Assembly (NCBI RefSeq): GCF_009671205.1
Contig: NZ_CP045309.1
Coordinates: forward strand, 4,650,001 to 4,714,000
Source: Micromonospora terminaliae
GTDB lineage: Bacteria; Actinomycetota; Actinomycetes; Mycobacteriales; Micromonosporaceae
Direction of reading: 5' to 3'
DNA: 64,000 nucleotides
Under the pieces are notes generated by a model. The model saw only the letters and a list, made by a program, of their open reading frames with translations, had not been told where the DNA came from and did no database searches. This document shows positions 17,255 through 24,911 of this stretch, piece by piece; the stretch's first letter is position 1; each line of letters begins with the position of its first letter. A program made the position numbers and the translations under genes.

Positions 17255-18742
17255 ATGGAACTCGACTTCGAGCGGTGCTACCGGGCCGTCGACAGCCGCG
17301 ACCAGCGGTTCGACGGCTGGTTCTACACCGGCGTGACGTCGACCGGGATCTACTGCCGGCCGTCCTGCCCGGCGACAACGCCGAAGCGGCAGAACGTCCG
17401 GTTCTTCCCGTCGGCCGCCGCCGCGCAGGGCGCCGGGCTGCGCGCCTGCCGCCGTTGCCGCCCCGACGCGGCCCCCGGCTCGCCCCAGTGGGACGTCCGG
17501 GCCGACGTGGTCGGACGCGCCATGCGGCTGATCGCCGACGGGGTGGTCGACCGGGACGGCGTGCCGGGGCTGGCGGCGCGGCTCGGCTACACGGAGCGGC
17601 ACCTGCACCGGATGCTCCGGGCCGAACTGGGCGCGGGGCCGCTGGCGCTGGCCCGGGCGCAACGGGCGCAGACCGCCCGGATCCTCATCGAGACCACCGG
17701 CCTCGGCCTGGCGGAGGTGGCGTTCGCCGCCGGGTTCGGCAGCGTCCGGCAGTTCAACGACACCGTCCGGGAGGTGTACGGGGCCACCCCGTCCGAGCTG
17801 CGGGTCAGCCGGGGCGGCCGGCGGGTGACCGGCGGGGCGGGCACCATCACGCTGCGGCTGGCGTACCGGCCGCCGTTGCACGCCGGGGCCCTGCTGGACT
17901 TCCTCGCGCTGCGCGCGCTGCCCGGGGTCGAGGAGGTGCGCGACGGGGCGTACCACCGGGGGTTGCGGTTGCCGCACGGGCCCGGCACCGTGTCGCTGGC
18001 CCCGGCCGACGGGCACGTGGCCGCCACCCTGCGGCTGGCCGACATGCGCGACCTGGCCCCGGCGGTGGCCCGCTGCCGCCGCCTGCTCGACCTGGACGCC
18101 GACCCGGCCGCGGTCGACGCCACCCTGGCGGCGGACCCGGCCCTCGCGCCCGCGGTGGCCGCCGAACCCGGCGTCCGCCTCCCGCACGCCGTGGACGGGT
18201 TCGAGATGGCCGTCCGCGCGATAACCACCCAGCAGATCTCCCTCCGGTCGGCGCGGACGACCCTGACCCACCTCCTGGCGGCCACCACCCCGCCCGCCGA
18301 TCATGAGGTTGACGGCGAAGTCGATCTCCTGGACGGCAGTCAACCTCATGATCGACCGCTCGGGCTGCGGGCGTTCCCGAGCGCCGAGGAGGTGCTCTCG
18401 GTGGACGACGGCGCCTTCCGGATGCCGGGGGCGCGGCGGGAGACGATCCGGGCGGTGGCCCGGGCCGTCGCGGACGGCTCGCTGGACCTGGCTCCCGGTG
18501 GGGACCGGGAGGAGGCGGTGCGGCGGCTGACCGCGCTGCCCGGGGTCGGTCCGTGGACCGCGGGCTACGTGGCCATGCGCGCGCTCGGCGACCCCGACGT
18601 CCTCCTCCCCACCGACCTGGGCGTACGCCGGGGCGCCGCCGCCCTCGGCCTGCCCGACGACCCGAAGACCCTGAACGCGTACGCGGACCGCTGGCGCCCC
18701 TGGCGGTCGTACGCGGTGATCCGACTCTGGAGAGCGGCATGA
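17255..18742 (+). CDS. alkA: Ada-AraC-AlkA fusion: alkylation-damage regulator and 3-methyladenine glycosylase
   Basis: 495 residues in four parts: an Ada-type zinc finger with Cys 34, 38, 65 and 68 (YCRPSC, LRACRRC); an AraC-type helix-turn-helix (ADGVVDRDGVPGLAARLGYTERHLHRML, then AEVAFAAGFGSVRQFNDTVR); the AlkA N-terminal sheet; and a helix-hairpin-helix glycosylase domain (MAVRAITTQQIS, LPGVGPWTAGYVAMRALGDP with the catalytic-type Asp near DPDVLLPTD). Transfers a methyl from phosphotriesters to Cys34, activates transcription, and excises alkylated bases. A palindromic repeat element is inserted in frame at about residues 348-367. Coupled to ogt by ATGA. Confidence 0.93.
   Translation: MELDFERCYRAVDSRDQRFDGWFYTGVTSTGIYCRPSCPATTPKRQNVRFFPSAAAAQGAGLRACRRCRPDAAPGSPQWDVRADVVGRAMRLIADGVVDRDGVPGLAARLGYTERHLHRMLRAELGAGPLALARAQRAQTARILIETTGLGLAEVAFAAGFGSVRQFNDTVREVYGATPSELRVSRGGRRVTGGAGTITLRLAYRPPLHAGALLDFLALRALPGVEEVRDGAYHRGLRLPHGPGTVSLAPADGHVAATLRLADMRDLAPAVARCRRLLDLDADPAAVDATLAADPALAPAVAAEPGVRLPHAVDGFEMAVRAITTQQISLRSARTTLTHLLAATTPPADHEVDGEVDLLDGSQPHDRPLGLRAFPSAEEVLSVDDGAFRMPGARRETIRAVARAVADGSLDLAPGGDREEAVRRLTALPGVGPWTAGYVAMRALGDPDVLLPTDLGVRRGAAALGLPDDPKTLNAYADRWRPWRSYAVIRLWRAA
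18298..18354. repeat. GATC-ended palindromic element, copy 1 (inside alkA)
   Basis: Perfect 16-base arms, CGATCATGAGGTTGAC at 18298-18313 and its complement at 18339-18354, with a 25-base loop that contains GTCGATCTCC. The same arms core (GATCATGAGGTT) and the same loop core recur at 37851-37915. Here it is translated as residues DHEVDGEVDLLDGSQPHDR of the fusion protein, keeping the frame. Confidence 0.85.
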
Positions 18743-19251
18743 CCACACTGGACAGCACCGTCATCGACACCCCCGCCGGCCCCCTGAGCGTGCTCGCCGG
18801 CCCCGACGGGGCGGTACGCGCGGCCGGCTTCACGGCCGACCCGGCGACCCTCGTGCCCCTGGTCCACCCCGGACTGCGCGGCGCGCTGCGCGAGCGGGCG
18901 GACCTCGGCCCGGTCACCGCCGCCGTCCGCGCCTACCTGGACGGGGACCTGGCCGCGATCGACCCGGTCCCGGTCGAGCAGCGGACCGGCGGCGCCTTCA
19001 TGGCCCACGCCTGGCAGGTGCTGCGGGACGTCAGGCCGGGCGACCCGGTGACGTACACCGGTTTCGCCGCGCTGGCCGGGCGGCCGCCGGCGGTCCGCGC
19101 TGCGGCGGCCGCCTGTGCCCGCAACGCCGCGGCGCTCTTCGTGCCCTGCCACCGGGTGCTGCGCACCGACGGCACGCTCGGCGGCTACCGGTGGGGCCTG
19201 GACGTGAAGAAGTGGCTTCTCGGGCATGAGGGACGGGTGACCGCTAGCTGA
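18739..19251 (+). CDS. ogt: Methylated-DNA-[protein]-cysteine S-methyltransferase
   Basis: 170 residues. The active site PCHRVLRTDG is present near residue 140 with the preceding DNA-binding helix AALAGRPPAVRAAAAACARN; the winged part GGYRWGLDVKKWLLGHEG closes the protein. It repairs O6-methylguanine by suicide transfer of the methyl to its Cys. The start overlaps the stop of the Ada-AlkA gene (ATGA), so the two form one alkylation-repair operon in which this enzyme supplies the O6-methylguanine activity that the fusion lacks. Confidence 0.95.
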   Translation: MTTLDSTVIDTPAGPLSVLAGPDGAVRAAGFTADPATLVPLVHPGLRGALRERADLGPVTAAVRAYLDGDLAAIDPVPVEQRTGGAFMAHAWQVLRDVRPGDPVTYTGFAALAGRPPAVRAAAAACARNAAALFVPCHRVLRTDGTLGGYRWGLDVKKWLLGHEGRVTAS

Positions 19252-19288
19252 CAGCGGTGCTGTCGCCCCCTGCCGCTACCGTCGGGTA

Positions 19289-21103
19289 GTGCCTGCGCTG
19301 AGCGACGGCAACCCCGTGGCGCCCCCCGACGCCCGTCCCCACCCGCTGCGCAACCTCTGGCGACTGCGGCCCTACCTGCGCCCCTACGCGTCGGAGTTCG
19401 CCTGGCTGCTGCTCGCCGCCCTGGCCGCCACGGCGGCGAGCCTGGCCGTGCCCCTGGTCGTGCAGCGGGTGGTGGACGGGCCGGTGGCCCGGCACGACGT
19501 GGCCGGGCTGCTCCGGCTCGGCGCCCTCGCCCTGCTGCTCGGCCTGGCCGAGGCGGTGCTGATCTTCATCCGGCGGTGGACCCAGTCCTCCTCCTCGGTC
19601 GGCATGGAGGCGGCCATCCGGGCCGACATCTACGCCCACCTGCAACGCCTGCCGACCGACTTCCACGACCGGTGGCAGTCCGGTCAACTGCTGTCCCGGG
19701 TCACCAGCGACCTGTCGGTGCTCCGCCGGTTCCTCTCCTTCGGCCTGCTGTTCCTGGTGCTCAACCTGGTCACCTACGCGGCCGTCGTGGTGCTGCTGGT
19801 CCGGTTGCACCCCTGGCTCGGGCTGCTCGTGGCGGCCAGCGCCGTCCCGCTGTTCCTGATCAGCCGCCGGTTCGCCCGGCACTACCACGCGGCGTCCCGC
19901 CGGATGCAGGACCAGCAGGGCGACGTGGCCACGCTGGTCGAGGAGACCGCGCAGGGGCTGCGCACGATGCGGGCGTACGGGCGGGGGCCGGAACTGGCCG
20001 CCCGGTTCGCCACCGGCGCCCGCCGGCTGCACGACACCGGGATCCGCAAGGCCCGGCTGCTGGCCCGCAGCTCCGCCCTGTTCGACCTGGTGCCCAACCT
20101 GACCCTCGGGGTGGTGCTGGTGGCCGGCGCCGCCGCCGTCGCCCGCGGCGGGCTCACCATCGGCGCGCTGGTCGCCTTCGTCAGCCTCCAGCTCATGCTG
20201 ATCTGGCCGGTGCAGTCGCTCGGCTGGATCATCGCCAACGGGCAGGAGGCGGCGACCGCCGCCGACCGGATCCAGGAGGTGCTGGACACCCCGCCCTCCA
20301 TCGTCGACGCCCCGCACGCCCGCGCGCTGGACCGGGCCGAGGTGCGCGGCCGGCTCCGCTTCGAGCGGGTGAGCTTCCGCTACCCCGGCGGCCCGGCGCC
20401 GGTGCTGCGCGAGGTGGAGCTGACCGTGGAGCCGGGCGAGACGCTGGCCGTCGTCGGGGCGACCGGCTGCGGCAAGACCACCCTGCTGTCCCTGGTCCCC
20501 CGGCTGCACGAGGTGACCGGCGGCCGGGTCACGCTGGACGGGCACGACCTGCGCGACCTGCGGCTCGGGTCGCTGCGCCGGCTGGTCGGGGTGGCCTTCG
20601 AGGAGCCGACGCTGTTCTCCATGTCGGTCTGGGAGAACCTGACGCTGGGCCGGCCGGAGGCCGGCGAGGAGGAGGTCCGGGCCGCGCTCGCGCTGGCCCA
20701 GGCGGAATTCGCGTACGACCTGCCGTGGGGGCTGGCCACCCGCGTCGGCGAGCAGGGGCTCTCCCTCTCCGGCGGGCAGCGGCAGCGGCTGGCACTGGCC
20801 CGGGCGGTGCTCGGCCGGCCCGCCCTGCTCGTGCTCGACGACCCGCTCTCCGCGCTCGACGTGCACACCGAGGCGCTGGTCGAGGCGGCCCTGCGCCGGG
20901 TGCTGCGGGACACCACGGCCCTGCTCGTGGTGCACCGGCCGTCCACGGTGGCGCTGGCCGACCGGGTGGCGCTGCTCGACGGCGGCCGGATCGTCGCCGT
21001 GGGCACCCACTCTGAGCTGCTGGCCGGGGTCCCGGCCTACCGGGCGGTGCTGTCCGCCGAGCCGGAGCGGCGGACGGACGGCGCCGGCCTGGTGCGGTCG
21101 TGA
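19289..21103 (+). CDS. ABC exporter half-transporter, subunit with degenerate ATP site
   Basis: 604 residues: six-helix exporter domain (about 30-320, with FHDRWQSGQLLSRVTSDLSV at the first coupling region) and a nucleotide-binding domain with Walker A GATGCGKTT (~388), signature LSGGQRQR (~493) and Walker B LLVLDDP. The catalytic Glu after Walker B is Asp here, as in the non-canonical half of heterodimeric exporters. Start is a GTG at 19289. The next gene overlaps by four bases and encodes the partner subunit. Substrate unknown; multidrug or lipid export is usual for the family. Confidence 0.93.
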   Translation: MPALSDGNPVAPPDARPHPLRNLWRLRPYLRPYASEFAWLLLAALAATAASLAVPLVVQRVVDGPVARHDVAGLLRLGALALLLGLAEAVLIFIRRWTQSSSSVGMEAAIRADIYAHLQRLPTDFHDRWQSGQLLSRVTSDLSVLRRFLSFGLLFLVLNLVTYAAVVVLLVRLHPWLGLLVAASAVPLFLISRRFARHYHAASRRMQDQQGDVATLVEETAQGLRTMRAYGRGPELAARFATGARRLHDTGIRKARLLARSSALFDLVPNLTLGVVLVAGAAAVARGGLTIGALVAFVSLQLMLIWPVQSLGWIIANGQEAATAADRIQEVLDTPPSIVDAPHARALDRAEVRGRLRFERVSFRYPGGPAPVLREVELTVEPGETLAVVGATGCGKTTLLSLVPRLHEVTGGRVTLDGHDLRDLRLGSLRRLVGVAFEEPTLFSMSVWENLTLGRPEAGEEEVRAALALAQAEFAYDLPWGLATRVGEQGLSLSGGQRQRLALARAVLGRPALLVLDDPLSALDVHTEALVEAALRRVLRDTTALLVVHRPSTVALADRVALLDGGRIVAVGTHSELLAGVPAYRAVLSAEPERRTDGAGLVRS

Positions 21104-23058
21104 CCGGACCCGCGGTGCCGCCCCGGATCCCGCGGCAGCGCGGCGACCCCGCCCTCGACCGGTCGCGGCAGGGCGGCGACCCCGACCGCGGCCCGGCGCG
21201 GCAGCGCGGCGACCCCGGCCTCGACCTGGGGCGCTGGCGCGGGCGGGCCACCGATCCCGACGCCGACCGCAGCCGGGCCGAGGACTCGTCGCCGGAGGCG
21301 GTGGCCCGGCTCCGGCGTCGCAGCCGGGCCCTGCTCCGCGACCTGCTCCGCCCGCACCGGGCCCGGCTCGGGGTGGCCGTCTCCCTGCTGCTGGCCCAGA
21401 ACGCCGCCGCGATGGCCGGTCCGTACCTCGTGATGCTCGGCATCGACCGGGGCATCGGCCCGCTGCGCGACGGCGACGCGGGCCCGCTGATCGCCGTCGC
21501 CGCCGCGTTCGTCGTCGCCACCGGCACCGAGTACGCGACCCGGCGCGCCTTCCTCTCCCTCGCCGCCCGGATCGGCCAGGCCGTCCTGCTCGACCTCCGC
21601 GAACGGGTGTACGGCCACTTCCTCCGCCTCGACGTCGGCTTCCACGAGCGCTACACGTCGGGCCGGATGGTGTCCCGGCTGACCAGCGACCTGGACTCCA
21701 TCGCCGAGCTGGTCGACGGCGGGATCGACAAGCTGGTGATGGCCGCGCTGTCGGTGCTGTCGGTGGCGGGCATCCTGCTCTGGCTGGATCTGCCGCTGGC
21801 CGCGGTCACCCTGCTCGCCTTCCCGTTCCTGTTCTGGCTGTCCCGCTGGTTCGCCCGCGCGTCCGCCGGGGCGTACCGGCGGACCCGGGAGGCGGTGGCG
21901 CTGGTCATCGTGCACTTCGTCGAGTCGCTGCGGGGGATCCGGGCGGTGCAGGCCTACCGGCGGGAGCCCCGCAACCAGCGCATCTTCGCCGCCGTGAACG
22001 ACGACTACCGGCGGGCCAGCCTGCGCGCGTTCCGGCTCATCGCGGTCTACTCGCCGGGCATCCGGCTGATCGGCAACCTGACCGCCGCGGCGGTGCTCGG
22101 CTATGGCGGCTGGCGGGTGCTGGGCGGGCGGACCGAGGTCGGGGTGCTCGCCGCGTTCCTGCTCTACCTGCGCCGGTTCTTCGAGCCGATGGAGGAGCTG
22201 AGCCAGTTCTACAACGCGCTGCAGTCGGCGACCGCCGCGTTGGAGAAGCTCGCCGGTGTGCTGGACGAGCGGCCCGCCGTGGCCGAGCCGGCACGGCCGG
22301 TGCCGCTGCCGGCCGGCCCGGGGCGGGGGGCCGTGGCCTTCCGCTCGGTCCACTTCGGCTACCGGCCCGAGGCCCCGATCCTGTCCGGCCTGGAGCTGAC
22401 CGTGCCGGCCGGGCAGACGATCGCGCTGATCGGGCCCACCGGTGCCGGCAAATCCACCATCGCCAAGCTGCTGGCCCGGTTCCACGACCCGGCGTCCGGC
22501 ACCGTGAGCCTCGACGGGGTGGACCTGCGGCACCTGGCCGACGCCGAGCTGCGCCGGGCCGTGGTGCTGGTCACCCAGGAGAACCACCTGTTCAGCGGCT
22601 CGATCGCGGAGAACATCCGGTTCGGCCGCCCCGACGCCGACGACGCGACCGTGGAGGCCGCCGCCCGCGCCATCGGCGCGCACGACTTCATCACCGCGCT
22701 CCCCGACGGGTACGCCACGGACGTGCACCGGCGCGGCGGCCGGCTGTCCGCGGGGCAGCGGCAGCTCGTCGCGTTCGCCCGGGCGTTCCTGGCCGACCCG
22801 CGGGTGCTGATCCTCGACGAGGCCACCTCGTCGCTGGACGTGCCCACCGAGCGCCTCGTGCAGCGGGCGCTGCACAGCGTCCTGCGGGACCGCACCGCGC
22901 TGGTGATCGCGCACCGCCTCTCCACCGTGGAGATCGCCGACCGGGTGCTGGTCCTCGACGGCGGCCGCATCGTGGAGGACGGCTCGCCGGTCGAGCTGGC
23001 CGCCGCCGGCGGCCGGTACGCCGCCCTGCACCGCCAGTGGCGCGACTCCCTGATCTGA
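21100..23058 (+). CDS. ABC exporter half-transporter, catalytic subunit
   Basis: 652 residues. Six-helix exporter domain (FHERYTSGRMVSRLTSDLDS) and a nucleotide-binding domain with Walker A GPTGAGKST (~445), LSAGQRQL and Walker B LILDEATSSLD with an intact catalytic Glu. It therefore supplies the complete catalytic machinery in a heterodimer with the gene before, whose stop it overlaps (GTGA). The first ~60 residues are an unusual charged extension built of loose repeats (RQRGDPALD, RQGGDPDRG, RQRGDPGLD) with no known function. Followed closely by a palindromic element that may end transcription. Confidence 0.93.
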   Translation: MTGPAVPPRIPRQRGDPALDRSRQGGDPDRGPARQRGDPGLDLGRWRGRATDPDADRSRAEDSSPEAVARLRRRSRALLRDLLRPHRARLGVAVSLLLAQNAAAMAGPYLVMLGIDRGIGPLRDGDAGPLIAVAAAFVVATGTEYATRRAFLSLAARIGQAVLLDLRERVYGHFLRLDVGFHERYTSGRMVSRLTSDLDSIAELVDGGIDKLVMAALSVLSVAGILLWLDLPLAAVTLLAFPFLFWLSRWFARASAGAYRRTREAVALVIVHFVESLRGIRAVQAYRREPRNQRIFAAVNDDYRRASLRAFRLIAVYSPGIRLIGNLTAAAVLGYGGWRVLGGRTEVGVLAAFLLYLRRFFEPMEELSQFYNALQSATAALEKLAGVLDERPAVAEPARPVPLPAGPGRGAVAFRSVHFGYRPEAPILSGLELTVPAGQTIALIGPTGAGKSTIAKLLARFHDPASGTVSLDGVDLRHLADAELRRAVVLVTQENHLFSGSIAENIRFGRPDADDATVEAAARAIGAHDFITALPDGYATDVHRRGGRLSAGQRQLVAFARAFLADPRVLILDEATSSLDVPTERLVQRALHSVLRDRTALVIAHRLSTVEIADRVLVLDGGRIVEDGSPVELAAAGGRYAALHRQWRDSLI

Positions 23059-23084
23059 CGCCACCTTCGCGCACCCCCCCTCGA

Positions 23085-23131
23085 GATCTTGGCGAGTTGC
23101 CGTTCCCCTCGAACGACAACTCGCCAAGATC
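23085..23131. repeat. Second-type GATC-ended palindrome (hairpin after the ABC exporter operon)
   Basis: Perfect 15-base arms, GATCTTGGCGAGTTG at 23085-23099 and its complement at 23117-23131. The 17-base centre has its own CGTTC/GAACG stem, giving one nearly continuous hairpin of 47 bases. It lies between convergent genes and lacks a T-run, so it may be a mobile repeat recruited as a bidirectional terminator. Its arms differ from the GATCATGAGGTT type but share the GATC end and overall size. Confidence 0.8.
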
Positions 23132-23171
23132 GCGCTGCTCGCCGCAGGTTCGGCGACAGGTCCGGCTCGCG

Positions 23172-24767
23172 TCAGGGGGCGTCGGGTTCTTCCCGCTCCG
23201 CCTGCCCGGCGGACGCCGAGGGCGGGGCGGCCGGTGTCGAGAGCTGGGCGGTGGTCAGGGCGGCCTCGGCGCGCAGGTCGCGGCGGATGCGGTCGACCGC
23301 CCGGCCGAAGCCGAAGAGCAGCACCAGGACCAGCGCGGCCACCCCGACGAGGACCGGGATGGTCAATGGCGGCTCGCCACCCCGGCCGTTCGCCCAGCCG
23401 CTCAGCAACGGCGGGGCCAACGCCAGGGCGGAGAGCACCAACGCGGCCATCCCGAGCGCCAGCACCCCGGCCACCCGCCCCGACTCCTCCACGCCACCGT
23501 CGGCCACGCCCCCGCCCGGCACGCCACCAGCCGGCGCGGTGGCGGCCGGGGCGGTCGTGTCGGAGGTGGTGGCGGTGAGCGTCAGGCCGAAGCCCACGGC
23601 CAGGCCGAGCCCGATCGCCGAGAGCAGCGGCGACACCTGCCCCGTGGCCGGCAGCTCGGCGCGGACCACCGGCGCGGCGAGCGGCATCGCCAGCGCGGCC
23701 AGCAGCAGGCCGGCCGCGTCCCAGGGCAGCAGGCCCGACCTGAAGCGGGCCAGCGCCGCGCCGCCGGCGACCGCCGTCAGGCCGGCCAGCACGACCGGGT
23801 AGGCCTGTGCCCGGTCGCCGGCGAAGGCGAGCTGGAGCCCGACGAGCAGGAGCGGCCCCGCGGCGAAGCCGAGCACCACCCAGCGGGCGGCCACGGCCCG
23901 ACCGGCCCGGTACGCGTAGCCGAGCAGGACCAGCGCGGCCACGATGGCGACGGCGACCGGCGAGAAGTAGGCGAAGGACCCCACGAACTGCTCCCGGCGC
24001 GGCCCGACCAGGCCGTCCCGGCTGAGCCGGAACACGTCGACCACCCACCAGCGGATCACCAGCCCGCCGAGGGTGAGCAGCGCCGCCACGGCGGCCGCCA
24101 CCAGTGGGCCGATCCGGGGCCGGCCGGAGCGTGCGGCCGGGCCGGGCCGGTCGAGGTGGGCGAGCACGGCGGCCACGACCACGATCAGCAGGGTCACCCC
24201 GACCTGGAGCGGCCAGGCGCGCCCGCCGTCCGGGTAACCCACCACCCCCGCCCCCAAGCGGAGCAGGTCCTCGACGGCGGAGTGCAGCACCAGTCCGGCG
24301 GCCAGCCCGGCGGCGAGCGGCCAGCGCAGCGATCGGGTGGGCCGGGACAGCGCCAGCAGCGCCCCGCCCAGCACCAGCCCCGCCGCGAGGGCACTGGCCA
24401 GCACGGTCAGCACCTGCCCGGTGGTGGGCGACTGGCGGGGCACCAGCCCGGCGCCGTGGTCGAGGGCCAGCTCGCCGACCAGGTAGTCGAGCGCCAGTCC
24501 GGCCGCGGTGACGGGCCAGCCGGGCAGCCGGCCGAACGCGGCGACGCCGGCCGGCACGACGGCGAGCAGCGCGCCGCCCGCCAGCGCGACGAGCGTGACG
24601 GTGAACTCCGACGGCCCGAACGGGAAACCCTGGGCCAGGTCGGCGAAGCCGGTCTGCCGGGCCACCGCGAGCCCGCGAGCCCCGAAGAAGGCCCCGACGG
24701 CGACCGCCGCGAGGGCGCCGGCCACTGTGGACCGGATCCCCGAGGGTGTGGGTGCGGTGTCGTCCAT
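23172..24767 (-). CDS. Large polytopic membrane protein of unknown function
   Basis: 531 residues with about a dozen hydrophobic segments separated by short loops, e.g. STVAGALAAVAVGAFFGARG, FTVTLVALAGGALLAVVPAG, VGVTLLIVVVAAVLAHL and a long Thr/Ala/Gly-rich loop near residues 425-450. No transporter signature or catalytic motif is visible and I do not recognise the family. The start at 24767 is supported by GGGGGAGG upstream. It is divergent from valS and convergent with the ABC exporter operon. Confidence 0.75.
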   Translation of the reverse strand: MDDTAPTPSGIRSTVAGALAAVAVGAFFGARGLAVARQTGFADLAQGFPFGPSEFTVTLVALAGGALLAVVPAGVAAFGRLPGWPVTAAGLALDYLVGELALDHGAGLVPRQSPTTGQVLTVLASALAAGLVLGGALLALSRPTRSLRWPLAAGLAAGLVLHSAVEDLLRLGAGVVGYPDGGRAWPLQVGVTLLIVVVAAVLAHLDRPGPAARSGRPRIGPLVAAAVAALLTLGGLVIRWWVVDVFRLSRDGLVGPRREQFVGSFAYFSPVAVAIVAALVLLGYAYRAGRAVAARWVVLGFAAGPLLLVGLQLAFAGDRAQAYPVVLAGLTAVAGGAALARFRSGLLPWDAAGLLLAALAMPLAAPVVRAELPATGQVSPLLSAIGLGLAVGFGLTLTATTSDTTAPAATAPAGGVPGGGVADGGVEESGRVAGVLALGMAALVLSALALAPPLLSGWANGRGGEPPLTIPVLVGVAALVLVLLFGFGRAVDRIRRDLRAEAALTTAQLSTPAAPPSASAGQAEREEPDAP

Positions 24768-24911
24768 GGCGATGCCTCCCCCGCGTCCGTGGACGGGGCA
24801 GATGCTGTCACACGCCGCGACGGCGCGCTGCCCCTCCGGACGGGGGTGCCGGATACCGCCACGAGGCCGAAAGTCGTGGAGCGGCGCGCGCCGGCTGCCT
24901 ACGATCGGCTG

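Noticed and set aside
23037..24911. Open frame continuing 620 codons upstream of valS
   Set aside because: It is antisense to a membrane-protein gene with clear helices and has Gly/Arg/Gln-rich text typical of GC-rich shadow frames; valS homology begins at 24912.
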